From Vreelandella hamiltonii (GTDB taxonomy: Bacteria > Pseudomonadota > Gammaproteobacteria > Pseudomonadales > Halomonadaceae): 64,000 bases of DNA. The stretch spans positions 26,381 to 90,380 of the forward strand of contig NZ_BMXN01000007.1 in the NCBI RefSeq assembly GCF_014651775.1. The letters are read 5' to 3'. Positions 24,838-33,666 of the stretch are shown here, piece by piece (within the stretch, counting starts at the first letter, position 1; every line of letters begins with the position of its first letter). Below the pieces are notes generated by a model that saw only the letters and a program-made list of their open reading frames with translations, made no database searches and was not told the origin of the DNA. The position numbers and the translations under genes were made by a program.

Positions 24838-25263
24838 ATGCCCTGGCTAAAATTGCTTCACATTGCCGCACTGGTTATCTGGTGCGGTTCGCTGCTTTAC
24901 TTACCTGCGCTGCTGAGTCACGCCCTTCAGCTGCGCAAGGACGCTGGATTTGCGCAGGGCTCACCGCCCATGCCGCGCTACTTCTACAACTCCGTTGCCA
25001 CCCCTGCGGCGCTGCTGGCCATTGCGTCGGGCACGCTGCTGTTCCTGCTTCACGGGCTAATGGGTGGGTGGCTGATCTTCAAGCTGGCTGCGGTGGTCGC
25101 CATGGTGGCTGCCCATGGCTGTTTTGGCTGGCTGATTCTACGTCTGGAAATGGGCATCTATCGCGGTGTGAAACCCGCCAACCTGCTGGCGCTGTTGCTG
25201 GCAGTGGCGGGTATTCTGGCCGTACTGGGCTTCGTGCTGGCCAAACCACTTGATTGGAGTTAG
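24838..25263 (+). CDS. CopD-like four-helix membrane protein
   Basis: This 141-residue inner-membrane protein has four hydrophobic helices. It begins WLKLLHIAALVIWCGSLLYLPALL, the His/Trp-containing first helix seen in CopD/HemJ-like proteins. The arginine RYFYNSVATPAALLAIASG segment follows before TM2. HemJ (protoporphyrinogen oxidase) is similar in size and start, so either name is possible. The ATG at 24838 has AAGGAAG just upstream; an earlier ATG at 24817 adds seven residues without a ribosome site. It is placed close to a caa3 oxidase operon, which suits a copper- or haem-related role. Confidence 0.65.
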   Translation: MPWLKLLHIAALVIWCGSLLYLPALLSHALQLRKDAGFAQGSPPMPRYFYNSVATPAALLAIASGTLLFLLHGLMGGWLIFKLAAVVAMVAAHGCFGWLILRLEMGIYRGVKPANLLALLLAVAGILAVLGFVLAKPLDWS

Positions 25264-25284
25264 CCGATGCCCATGAGCAGGTGG

Positions 25285-25743
25285 TCAGTCGACATCCACG
25301 CCCACGGCGTGTTCATAAACCAGTTGGCCGCCCAGCCAGCCGGCCAGCGCAATCAGTCCTCCGGTCAGCAGCGATACCGCCAGCCCCCAGGGCAGGATCG
25401 CGTCGGGCTCGTTGAAGCGCAGCAGCCAGTTGAACGACGCCAGCGAGAGCATCACCACCGCCACGATGGCGTGGCTCCAGCCGGTAATCAGACGCCGAAT
25501 GCGCGACACCGTGACCAGATCGATGATACCGGCTATCGAGGCGACCCAGCCGCCAAAGGCGCCGACGCCCGCCAGCCACAGGCCGCTGCGCATCCAGAAG
25601 GGGTCTTCGGTATACCAGTAGGCCAGGTCGCTTGCCACCAGGGCCATCAGGGCTGCAACGGGGAAGTGAATCATTACGGGGTGCAGCGGGTGGCCAGCCA
25701 AAGAGGCTCGGCTTTTGATCGAACGTTGGGGAGTTGGCGCCAT
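25285..25743 (-). CDS. DUF2231 membrane protein
   Basis: The 152-residue protein has four membrane helices and the family hallmark HPLHPVMIHFPVAALM at residues about 18-33. Its histidines could bind a cofactor, though none is known for the family. AGGAAG precedes the ATG. It is transcribed opposite to coxB; the two start codons are only 37 bases apart. It lies between the CopD-like gene and the oxidase operon. Its link to the oxidase is inference. Confidence 0.8.
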   Translation of the reverse strand: MAPTPQRSIKSRASLAGHPLHPVMIHFPVAALMALVASDLAYWYTEDPFWMRSGLWLAGVGAFGGWVASIAGIIDLVTVSRIRRLITGWSHAIVAVVMLSLASFNWLLRFNEPDAILPWGLAVSLLTGGLIALAGWLGGQLVYEHAVGVDVD

Positions 25744-25780
25744 GGTCACTTCCTGTGGGCAGACTAAAGGGAAACAGCAT

Positions 25781-26842
25781 ATGAGGGAACGCAACAGCAA
25801 TATAGCCTCGCCCAACATTCAACGCGTTACGGGTCGGCGGGTCAACCGGATAGCCATTTTGGCGGTTCTCGGACTGGCCCTGTTGACCGCTGGCTGTGCG
25901 GGCGATAAGTCCATTCTAGACCCCGCTGGGCAGGCTGCACGAGATGTTGCCCTGATTTGGTGGATCATGTTGACCTTCAGCACCGTGGTGCTGGCGGTCA
26001 TCACGGGGCTGTGGCTGTTTGCCTTCAAGCCTAGGGACGTCACCCGCACGCCTTCCCAGGAGCGCAAGGTGGCTCGCCACTGGATTCTGGGCGGCGGTAT
26101 CCTGCTGCCCGTGGCCAGCATCGTGGCGCTGCTCGCCTTTGGCGTGCCCGCCGGTCAGCGCATGCTGGCCATTGGCGAACCCGGCGAGGTGATCGAAGTC
26201 ATCGGCCACCAGTGGTGGTTCGAAGTGCGCTACCCCAATGCCGAAGGCGGCGAGGTGGTCACCGCCAACCATCTGGTGATGCCGGTCGGCGAGCCGGTGG
26301 ACTTCCACGTGACCGGCGCCGACGTCATCCATGGTTTCTGGATCCCGCGTCTGGGCGGCAAGGTCGACATGATTCCCGGCCGGGAAAACCGCATTCGCCT
26401 GCAGGCAGACATTCCTGCCGTCTTCGGTGCCCAATGCGCCGAGCTGTGTGGCATCGGGCATGCCCATATGCACCTGTTCGTCGAAGCCCTGCCCCGGGAA
26501 GAGTACGACGCCTGGCTGGCCGAGCGCCAGCAGGACGCGCTGGCAGCAGCGGCTACGGCCAATGCCGCCGACGACGAGGCGCGCAGCGCGTTCATGACCC
26601 ACTGTGCCAGCTGCCATACGGTGGCCGGGGTCAGTGGTGGCACGCTGGGGCCCGACCTTTCCGACGTGGGCAGCCGAGCGACGCTGGGCGCTGGCGTGAT
26701 GGCCATGGACGATGGCGCCATCAGCCAGTGGCTGCAGCATCATCAGACGCTGAAGCCCGGTAACCTGATGCCGTCCCACGATGATATCGACACGGACACC
26801 CTGGACAGCCTGGGTGCTTGGTTGGAGACCTTGAACCCATGA
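25781..26842 (+). CDS. coxB: Cytochrome c oxidase subunit II with fused cytochrome c (caa3 type)
   Basis: Subunit II accepts electrons at CuA and passes them to subunit I. The 353-residue precursor has a lipoprotein-type signal (LLTAGC, lipid on C39) and two membrane helices (about 56-80 and 101-122). The CuA domain has H184 and the C219-x3-C223-x3-H227-x2-M230 ligand set in CAELCGIGHAHM. A C-terminal class I cytochrome c domain follows, with CASCH (275-279) and likely axial M330. That tail makes it a caa3-type enzyme. AAAGGG precedes the ATG. The stop overlaps the coxAC start (ATGA). Confidence 0.95.
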   Translation: MRERNSNIASPNIQRVTGRRVNRIAILAVLGLALLTAGCAGDKSILDPAGQAARDVALIWWIMLTFSTVVLAVITGLWLFAFKPRDVTRTPSQERKVARHWILGGGILLPVASIVALLAFGVPAGQRMLAIGEPGEVIEVIGHQWWFEVRYPNAEGGEVVTANHLVMPVGEPVDFHVTGADVIHGFWIPRLGGKVDMIPGRENRIRLQADIPAVFGAQCAELCGIGHAHMHLFVEALPREEYDAWLAERQQDALAAAATANAADDEARSAFMTHCASCHTVAGVSGGTLGPDLSDVGSRATLGAGVMAMDDGAISQWLQHHQTLKPGNLMPSHDDIDTDTLDSLGAWLETLNP

Positions 26843-29364
26843 GTAGCGTTAGTCAAAAAGCCGTTGAGCAGGACCCGAAGCAGCTCCACGAAGACCTGCA
26901 CGATATCTGGGGCAACCCCAAGGGGTTGAAGGCACTGACCATCGTCAACCATACGACGCTGGGCCTGCGTTTCATGATCACCGGGATGGTGTTTTTCCTG
27001 ATCGGCGGCATCCTGGCCATGCTGGTGCGTACCCAGCTGGCCATGCCCGATCAGGATTTCATGTCGCCGGATATCTACAATCAGGTCACGACCATGCATG
27101 GCACGGTCATGATGTTCCTGTTCGCCATCCCCATGCTGGAGGGCTTGGCGATCTACATGATCCCCAAGATGATCGGCGCGCGAGACCTGGTATGCCCACG
27201 GCTGACCTCGCTGGGCTACTGGTGTTACCTGTTCGGCGGCATCATTCTGACCTCCAGCCTGATTCTGGAAATCGCTCCTTCCAGCGGCTGGTTCATGTAT
27301 ACCCCGCTCAGCAGCAGCGAGTTTTCCCCTGACCTCGGCCCTGATTTCTGGCTGTTGGGGATTACCTTCGTGGAAATCTCGGCGCTTTCTGCCGGGGTGG
27401 AAATCGTCGTCTCCATCTTGCGCACACGTACCCAGGGCATGGCGCTGCATAAAATGCCGCTGTTTGCCTGGTACATCCTCGCCATGGCGCTGATGATCGT
27501 GGTGGGCTTTCCGCCGCTGATTCTGGCCAGTGTCATGCTGGAACTGGAGCGCGCCGTCGGCATGCCGTTTTTCGAGGTGGCCAGTGGTGGCGATCCGATT
27601 CTGTGGCAGCACTTGTTCTGGCTGTTCGGACATCCTGAGGTCTATATTATCTTCCTCCCGGCGGCGGGGATCATCTCGACCCTGATTCCAGTCTTCGCCG
27701 GCAGGCCCATCGTCGGCTACGGCTGGGTGGTCTTTGCCATTATCGTCACGGGGTTCATCAGCTTCGGCCTGTGGGTTCACCACATGTTCACCGTGGGCAT
27801 TCCCCAGCTGGCGCAAGCCTTCTTCTCGGCGGCCAGCATGCTGGTGGCAGTGCCCACGGCCATTCAGGTGTTCGTGTGGCTGGCCACGCTATGGCTGGGC
27901 AAGCCCAAAATGAAGCTGCCCATGCTGTGGGTGCTGGGCTTTCTGATCATCTTTGTCTGCGGTGGCTTGACTGGGGTCATGCTGGCGCTGGTGCCGTTCA
28001 ACTGGCAGGTGCACGATACCCACTTCGTGGTGGCGCACATGCACTACGTGCTGGTGGGGGGCATGTTCTTCCCGCTGATTGCCGGGCTCTACTACTGGCT
28101 GCCGCTGTTTTCTGGGCGCATGCCCTCTGAGAACCTGGGCCGCTGGGGTTTCTGGCTGACGTTCCTGGGCTTCAACGGCACTTTCCTGATCATGCACTGG
28201 ACTGGGCTTCTGGGGATGCCGCGCCGGGTCTACACCTACGATACCGGCATGGGCTGGGATATCTACAACCTGCTTTCGTCGGTCAGCAGCTTCGTCATGT
28301 CTGCCGGTATTGCCATGGTGCTGCTGGATATTGCGCTGCACTTCCGCTTTGGCAAACCCGCCAAGCAGAACCCCTGGAACGCCGATACGCTGGAGTGGGC
28401 CAACACCATGCCGCCCAGTGCCTACAACTTCGTCAGCCTGCCCAAGATCGAAACCCGTCACCCCCTGTGGGATGACCCCAACCTGCCTGTCACCATGGCA
28501 GAAGGGAAGCACTCGCTGGCGGTGGCCACCCACGGGCGGCGTGAGATGTGGGGCACTGACCCTATCTCCGGCAAGGTGCGTGAAATCATTCACCTGCCGG
28601 GTAACTCCTGGTGGCCGCTGTTTGCTGCCATGGCGTTGGCGGTGGTGTGTATCAGCCTGCTGGTGCGGGTCTATGCGCTGGCCGGTGTCTTCGTGCTGAT
28701 TGCCGGGGTGTTCCTGCTGCGCTGGTCCTGGGAGAACGGCGCGCATCCCAAGGCCTCGCCGGATGCCGATGTGTCACCCGGTGACCCGCCGCTGCACTCT
28801 CGCACCATGGATGGCCCGGGTGTGTGGGCCATGGGCACCTTCCTGATTGCCAACGGCTCGTTCTTCCTCTCGTACCTGTTTGGCTGGTTCTATCTGTGGA
28901 CCGTCTCCCCGGAGTGGAGCATGCCCGACACATCGCCACTGTCGTTGGTGGGGCTGGTGGTAGCGGCTCTGGCCATGACGGCGGGCTACATCGTGATGGT
29001 CAAAATGATTCGCGGGCTGCGCCGCCAGCAGGATGCCGGGCTTGCCAGCGGTTTCTATCTGGCCGGTGCGCTGGGAGCCGTTCAGGTGGCCGTGACCACC
29101 TGGGTGATGCTGGCCGCCGATTTGGCTCCCACCGAGACCACCCACGATGCCGTGCTGCTGTTGGGCCTGATTTATGCCCTGTTCCACGGTGGACTGGCGG
29201 TCGTGCTGACGGTCATGCAGGCGCTGCGGGTGCGCTACGGCTACGTGGGTGCCCACGCGCCGTTCGAACCTGCCGTGGTGGTACAGCTGTGGCGCTACAA
29301 CGCCGTGGTGTTCTGGATCCTGGTGGGCTCACTCGCTGTGTTGCCCCGCGTCATTGGAGGTTGA
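26839..29364 (+). CDS. Cytochrome c oxidase subunits I and III fused
   Basis: This 841-residue membrane protein joins catalytic subunit I (about 1-620) to a subunit III domain (about 650-841). Subunit I has the heme a ligand histidine in TTMHGTVMMF. It also has GHPEVYI, whose histidine is a CuB ligand, whose tyrosine is the cross-linked one, and whose glutamate is the proton-gate residue of A1-type enzymes. WVHHMF (two CuB histidines) and HDTHFVVAHMHYVL (heme ligands) complete the set. A soluble linker (ETRHPLWDD) and two extra helices lead into subunit III (GVWAMGTFLIANGSFFLSYL). It is coupled to coxB by a four-base overlap. No separate subunit III gene is present. Confidence 0.95.
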   Translation: MSSVSQKAVEQDPKQLHEDLHDIWGNPKGLKALTIVNHTTLGLRFMITGMVFFLIGGILAMLVRTQLAMPDQDFMSPDIYNQVTTMHGTVMMFLFAIPMLEGLAIYMIPKMIGARDLVCPRLTSLGYWCYLFGGIILTSSLILEIAPSSGWFMYTPLSSSEFSPDLGPDFWLLGITFVEISALSAGVEIVVSILRTRTQGMALHKMPLFAWYILAMALMIVVGFPPLILASVMLELERAVGMPFFEVASGGDPILWQHLFWLFGHPEVYIIFLPAAGIISTLIPVFAGRPIVGYGWVVFAIIVTGFISFGLWVHHMFTVGIPQLAQAFFSAASMLVAVPTAIQVFVWLATLWLGKPKMKLPMLWVLGFLIIFVCGGLTGVMLALVPFNWQVHDTHFVVAHMHYVLVGGMFFPLIAGLYYWLPLFSGRMPSENLGRWGFWLTFLGFNGTFLIMHWTGLLGMPRRVYTYDTGMGWDIYNLLSSVSSFVMSAGIAMVLLDIALHFRFGKPAKQNPWNADTLEWANTMPPSAYNFVSLPKIETRHPLWDDPNLPVTMAEGKHSLAVATHGRREMWGTDPISGKVREIIHLPGNSWWPLFAAMALAVVCISLLVRVYALAGVFVLIAGVFLLRWSWENGAHPKASPDADVSPGDPPLHSRTMDGPGVWAMGTFLIANGSFFLSYLFGWFYLWTVSPEWSMPDTSPLSLVGLVVAALAMTAGYIVMVKMIRGLRRQQDAGLASGFYLAGALGAVQVAVTTWVMLAADLAPTETTHDAVLLLGLIYALFHGGLAVVLTVMQALRVRYGYVGAHAPFEPAVVVQLWRYNAVVFWILVGSLAVLPRVIGG

Positions 29365-29368
29365 GGCC

Positions 29369-29725
29369 ATGTCACCTTTACTCGAGCGCTTGAGGTTGAC
29401 GCATCCCATCCACTTCGTGGTGGGCCTGACCGTATGGTGCATCTGGTTCATCGCCGTTTATGGAGGCCACGCCGTGGCCTGCGAGGTGGCGGCCCCCGCC
29501 ACGGAGCGTGGCGTGTTCACGCTGCTCAATGGCTGGATGCTGCTGCTGAGTCTCGTCACGACCGCGCTGCTGACGGCGCTTACCTGGTGGTGCTGGCAAG
29601 CAGGTCAGCACCACCAGGGGCGTGCTCGGTTCAATGCCGTGGTCTCGGCGGGGCTGTATCTGTTCTCCGCGCTTAGCGTGGTGTTCGTGGCGCTGCCGAT
29701 CATAGGCATTCCGCCTTGCGTGTAA
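29369..29725 (+). CDS. Unknown three-helix membrane protein in the oxidase operon
   Basis: This 118-residue protein has three predicted membrane helices (about 14-33, 52-75 and 88-112). I do not recognise a family. Cysteines are found in the first helix region (WCIWF, AVACEV), in the second (WWCWQAG) and at the very end (GIPPC). GGAGG lies 9 bases before the ATG. It lies 4 bases after the fused subunit I-III gene and one base before the copper ATPase, so co-translation is very likely. The position suggests an accessory subunit or assembly factor of the caa3 oxidase; this is inference. Confidence 0.72.
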   Translation: MSPLLERLRLTHPIHFVVGLTVWCIWFIAVYGGHAVACEVAAPATERGVFTLLNGWMLLLSLVTTALLTALTWWCWQAGQHHQGRARFNAVVSAGLYLFSALSVVFVALPIIGIPPCV

Positions 29726-29726
29726 C

Positions 29727-32030
29727 GTGGCCTTGAGCGACGCATCGGCCACGCACGCGGCCCAACTCGACGGCCTGGAAGCACCGCTGTATACGCTGCA
29801 CGGCATGTGGTGCACCAGCTGTGCGCTGGCGGTGGAAGGAGCGCTCAAACAGCAGCCGGGCGTGCTCGACGCCAGCGTTCACTACCCGACCGCCACCGTG
29901 TGGGTGAAGGGTGAGCCCGATGCCACGGCGCTGGACGCACTGGCGCCCAACGTGGCGCGGCTGGGCTATCGGCTGGCGCCGTTGGAAGACCTGCAGGACG
30001 CCCATGCCCGGCTGGAGCAGGAAAGCCGTTACTTGACCCTGCGCTTGATCGTCGGCTCGGTTTTCGGCATGTGGACCATGCTGGCCTCGCTGCTGATCTA
30101 CGCCGGGGCCATGCCCACGGCCGCGCTGGAGAGCGTGCTGGCCTGGGTGTCGGGTGCCTTTGCGATTCCCGTGGTGAGCTATGCCGGGCTGCCTTTCTAC
30201 CGGGCGGGCTGGCGCACACTGCGGGCAAGGCGGCCCGGCATGGACGTGCTGGTGAGCCTGGGCGTCCTGGGCGCCGTGGTGGTATCGCTGGGCCTTTTGT
30301 GGCGTGGCTCGGTAGAGGTCTATTTCGATACGGCGGTGATGCTGATCGTCCTGCTATTGGTGGGGCGACTGGTCGAAACGCTGTGTCGTCAGCGGGGCTT
30401 GAAAGCCTTCGATGCGCTGGCGCTGCCCGATACGTCGGTGCAGGTGCTGCATCAAGGGCAGGTTCAGGAAACCGCCATCGAGGAGGTCACGCTGGGCCAG
30501 CGCATTGCCGTTGCCCCAGGCGACGTGGTGCCGCTGGATGGCACCCTGGAGACCGACGGCTGGCTGGACACCGCCACGCTGTCCGGTGAAAGCCAGCCGC
30601 GCTTCGTGGGTGCCGGGCAGCCAGTGTATGCAGGCTGTCGTTTTATGGGCCGCGGTGGGCAGGGCGGCTCGCTGGAACTGACCGTGACCGCCACGGCGGG
30701 CCAGCGGCGAATGGACAAACTGTGTGACCAGATGCGTCGCTTTCAAACGCAAAAAGGCGAGCTGCACACCCTGGCCGAACGGTTTGCCGCCTGGCTGAGC
30801 CCCGCCGCGCTGGTGTTGGCGGCAGTGACTCTGCCCATTGCCTGGCTGATGGGCGTGGGGTGGGACGAGGCGAGCGTGCGCGCGCTCTCGGTGCTGGTGG
30901 TGGCCTGCCCCTGCGCCGTGGGTCTGGCTGTGCCGCTGGCAAGCCTGGCGGGCAGCAGCCAGGCCACCCAGCAGGGTATTGCGCTGCGCGACCCCGCCGC
31001 GCTGGAAGTGTTGGCCAAGGTGCGCTCGGTGGCGTTCGACAAGACCGGTACTTTGACCCAGGGGCAGCATCGCGTGCTGCACGCGATGCTGCGCGAGGGG
31101 GCTGACGACGCAGGGTTTCGCCTACAGTTGGCCGTGGCAGTCAGGCAGAGTGAACACCCGCTGGCGAACGGACTGCGCCACTGGGCAAGCGGCACCTCGC
31201 GGGATCAGGTGGAGGTTCATGAAACGCCGGGGGCCGGGCAAACCATCACATTCGCCGATGGCCACACCTGGTGGCTGGGCAGTAACGCGTGGCTGGCCCA
31301 GCAGGGCAAGGAGATCCCCGCCGATGCAAAGCACCCGGCATATGGCTTTGCATCCGAGGTGCTGGTGGCGGATGAGCAAGGATGGCTGGCCACCCTGTAC
31401 CTGGCCGACCAGCCCGTGCCGGATGCCCAGGCCACGCTTGCCCAGCTGCAGAGCGCCGGTTACGTGCTGGCGCTGATCAGCGGAGATCGCCAGGGCCCGG
31501 TGCAGTGGCTGGGCCAGCGTGTTGGTCTATCGCGGGAAGCTTGCTATGCCCAGCGCTCCCCGGAGGCCAAGGCACGCCTGCTGGAGGCGCTGCCATCACC
31601 CACGCTGTACGTGGGAGATGGGGTCAACGACACGCTGAGCCTGGCAGCAGCAGCGGTGGGCGTGGCCCCGCTGCACGCCAGCGACGCTGCCCGGGAAGGG
31701 GCCGCTGCGCAACTGCTGTATCCTGGTATTGCGGGGGTCGCCAGGCTGTTGAGCGTTGCCCAGCGAACGCGTCGCATCATGGTCCAAAACCTGCTGTTAT
31801 CGGCGCTCTATAACACTCTGGCGCTGGGGTTGGTGGTCACCATGGCCATTCCCCCGCTGGTCGCCGTGCTGGCCATGGCCGCCAGTTCCCTCAGCGTCAC
31901 ACTCAACGCCGCGAGGCTGACCTGGGCCGAGCCCGATGCGCTTGGGCCTACTCACGGTAGCCCAACGCCTCACCCAGCCGCTGAGCATGTTGCGCCACCC
32001 AGCGCGGATCGATCGCGCCCCACTGCTTGA
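29727..32030 (+). CDS. Copper-type P1B ATPase (CcoI/FixI/CtpA-like)
   Basis: The 767-residue protein is a P1B-type metal ATPase with one N-terminal HMA domain (GMWCTSC, C29 and C32) and about eight membrane helices. It has the intramembrane CPC motif (C394-P-C396 in VVACPCAVGLA), phosphorylated D438 in DKTGTLTQG, and the GDGVNDTLSLAAA hinge. Such ATPases supply copper to oxidase assembly or the periplasm, which fits the oxidase operon. The start is GTG, one base after the preceding stop. The last 30 or so residues (after NAARLTW) look like added, low-complexity sequence and run 83 bases into the convergent HTH gene. Confidence 0.92.
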   Translation: MALSDASATHAAQLDGLEAPLYTLHGMWCTSCALAVEGALKQQPGVLDASVHYPTATVWVKGEPDATALDALAPNVARLGYRLAPLEDLQDAHARLEQESRYLTLRLIVGSVFGMWTMLASLLIYAGAMPTAALESVLAWVSGAFAIPVVSYAGLPFYRAGWRTLRARRPGMDVLVSLGVLGAVVVSLGLLWRGSVEVYFDTAVMLIVLLLVGRLVETLCRQRGLKAFDALALPDTSVQVLHQGQVQETAIEEVTLGQRIAVAPGDVVPLDGTLETDGWLDTATLSGESQPRFVGAGQPVYAGCRFMGRGGQGGSLELTVTATAGQRRMDKLCDQMRRFQTQKGELHTLAERFAAWLSPAALVLAAVTLPIAWLMGVGWDEASVRALSVLVVACPCAVGLAVPLASLAGSSQATQQGIALRDPAALEVLAKVRSVAFDKTGTLTQGQHRVLHAMLREGADDAGFRLQLAVAVRQSEHPLANGLRHWASGTSRDQVEVHETPGAGQTITFADGHTWWLGSNAWLAQQGKEIPADAKHPAYGFASEVLVADEQGWLATLYLADQPVPDAQATLAQLQSAGYVLALISGDRQGPVQWLGQRVGLSREACYAQRSPEAKARLLEALPSPTLYVGDGVNDTLSLAAAAVGVAPLHASDAAREGAAAQLLYPGIAGVARLLSVAQRTRRIMVQNLLLSALYNTLALGLVVTMAIPPLVAVLAMAASSLSVTLNAARLTWAEPDALGPTHGSPTPHPAAEHVAPPSADRSRPTA

Positions 32031-32244
32031 TGACGTAGTGGCCGATGTTATGGCGCTCGCCGTCGCCTTTTTCGAACACGCACTCGATGTCCAGTTCGCT
32101 CAGCGAGGCGATGGTATCCTGAGCCGTGCGCCTGGGCATGCCGGTGGCTTCCATCAGCGCAGGCACGCTGGAAATGCCTTGTTCGATCAAGTGGGCCACG
32201 TATAGGCGGCGGTAAAAGCTGGATTTTGTTTTACTGAGCGACAT
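31948..32244 (-). CDS. Small winged-helix DNA-binding protein
   Basis: This 98-residue protein shows a helix-turn-helix of the winged type: RRLYVAHLIEQGISSVPALMEATGMPRRTAQDTIASLSEL (split here over residues about 11-50), followed by a short wing and a C-terminal helix (DPRWVAQHAQRLGEALGY). It resembles one-domain regulators found next to the PA0069-type radical SAM gene in related bacteria. I cannot assign a ligand. The upstream radical SAM gene runs toward it on the same strand, 38 bases away. Its 3' end overlaps the copper ATPase. Confidence 0.72.
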   Translation of the reverse strand: MSLSKTKSSFYRRLYVAHLIEQGISSVPALMEATGMPRRTAQDTIASLSELDIECVFEKGDGERHNIGHYVIKQWGAIDPRWVAQHAQRLGEALGYRE

Positions 32245-32282
32245 AGCGAGGGCGTCTTCTTGGTGATGTGTACTCCAGCAGT

Positions 32283-33362
32283 CTAATCAAATAAGTCCCC
32301 CTGTGCCCGCGGTGGTCGAAAGTCGCGGGTGTTCAAGCCCTGCTCGGTGCGCGATTGCATGTTCCATTGACGGCTGGCGCGCTGGAAACGCTGGGCGATC
32401 AGGTCGGCAAAGACCCCTTCCCCACGAAAGCGCTTACCAAACCGTGCATCGTAGTTCTGGCCGCCTCGACACTGGCGCATCAAGCTCATGACCTTGGCGG
32501 CACGTTCCGGGTAATGGGCGTTCAGCCAGGCTTCGAACAGAGGGGCGACTTCATGGGGCAGTCGCAGCAGCATCCAGGTCGCGGTACGCGCCCCCGCCCG
32601 GCTGGCCGCTTCGAGGATGCGCTCGATTTCATGGTCGGTGAGTCCCGGGATGATCGGTGACACCAGCGTGCCTACCGGTATGCCTGCCGTGTTCAGCTCG
32701 CGAATGGCTCTCAAACGTGCCTGGGGCGATGCCGCCCGAGGCTCCAGCGTGCGCTTGAGGTTGGCGTCCAGGCTGGTCAGGCTGACGAATACCCGCACCA
32801 AACGGTGCTCCGCCATTTCCGCCAACAGGTCCAGGTCGCGAAGAACCAGTGTGCTCTTGGTCACCAGGGTGACCGGGTGGCGACAGGCCAGCAGCAGCTC
32901 CAGCAGGCGCCGGGTCGTCTGGTAAGTGGCTTCCAGCGGCTGGTAGCAGTCGGTGTTGCCAGACAGGTTGATAGGGCGGCAGACATACTGCGGATGGCAA
33001 AGCTCCTGTTTTAGGTGCTCGACCAGGCCGCTGCGGGCGATCAGTCGGGTTTCAAAATCGAGCCCCGGCGACAGGTCCCAATAGGCGTGGGAAGGGCGGG
33101 CATAGCAATACACGCAGCCATGTTCGCAGCCACGATAAGGGTTCAGGGAGCGGTCAAAGGGCAGATCGGGTGAGCGGTTCCAGGAAAGCGCGCTTTTGCT
33201 GGGCTCTTCGCGCACTTCGGTAGCCAGCGATGGGCGAGCTTCCTCTTGCCACCAGCCATCGTCCTCCATGACGCTGCGGGTCGGTGAAAAACGGTTATGG
33301 GGGTCGTACGTGGCACCGCGACCTTTATGCACGGCGGATAGAGGAAGGTTATGGGGCGTCAT
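32283..33362 (-). CDS. PA0069-family radical SAM protein
   Basis: The 359-residue protein is a radical SAM enzyme of the PA0069 (SplB-like) group. The 4Fe-4S motif C-x3-C-x2-C lies in YRGCEHGCVYCYARPSHAYW (about 76-95). LSGNTDCYQPLEATYQ and VTLVTKSTLVLRDLDLL follow as in the family. Its substrate is unknown; DNA-repair-like roles have been suggested only by distant similarity to spore photoproduct lyase. GAGG precedes the ATG. It appears to form a two-gene unit with the small HTH protein downstream. Confidence 0.9.
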   Translation of the reverse strand: MTPHNLPLSAVHKGRGATYDPHNRFSPTRSVMEDDGWWQEEARPSLATEVREEPSKSALSWNRSPDLPFDRSLNPYRGCEHGCVYCYARPSHAYWDLSPGLDFETRLIARSGLVEHLKQELCHPQYVCRPINLSGNTDCYQPLEATYQTTRRLLELLLACRHPVTLVTKSTLVLRDLDLLAEMAEHRLVRVFVSLTSLDANLKRTLEPRAASPQARLRAIRELNTAGIPVGTLVSPIIPGLTDHEIERILEAASRAGARTATWMLLRLPHEVAPLFEAWLNAHYPERAAKVMSLMRQCRGGQNYDARFGKRFRGEGVFADLIAQRFQRASRQWNMQSRTEQGLNTRDFRPPRAQGDLFD

Positions 33363-33441
33363 CGGGAGCCTCGCGCTGAGCTACCTGAGGTATGTGTATC
33401 CATACAGTATAGGGTGTTTGTCATGCTCTGCAAGCAAGGGA

Positions 33442-33666
33442 CATCGGTGCGCCATCAACTGTTTGCGCACCGCAGGCAATCTCGGTTTCGATACCTGGGT
33501 CGTGAGCGACGCGACGTTTACGTTTGCCAAGTGCGATTATGCGGGCACGGAGCGTACTGCCAATGAGGTGCACGCCATGTCGCTGGCCAATCTGGCGGGG
33601 GAGTATGCGCAGATCGTGGATACGCAAGGAGCGCTGGCGCGGTTTACCACTCGCCGCGGCGAATGA
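33442..33666 (+). pseudogene. Remnant of an isochorismatase-like cysteine hydrolase
   Basis: Reading from 33442, the frame gives HRCAINCLRTAGNLGFDTW, then VVSDATFTFAK, EVHAMSLANLAGEYAQIVDT and a stop at 33666. This is the C-terminal part of the isochorismatase/nicotinamidase-like hydrolases, including the expected active cysteine region (normally D-H-C-V-N-x-x-V-R). The N-terminal 100 or so residues are missing: upstream the same frame runs into non-homologous sequence and the reverse of the radical SAM gene. It is thus a decayed fragment of about 74 codons. It overlaps the end of the convergent GGCT gene by 23 bases. Confidence 0.75.

Noticed and set aside
33351..33566. A 71-codon plus-strand frame near the hydrolase remnant
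   Set aside because: It is out of frame with the hydrolase homology and has no motif of its own.
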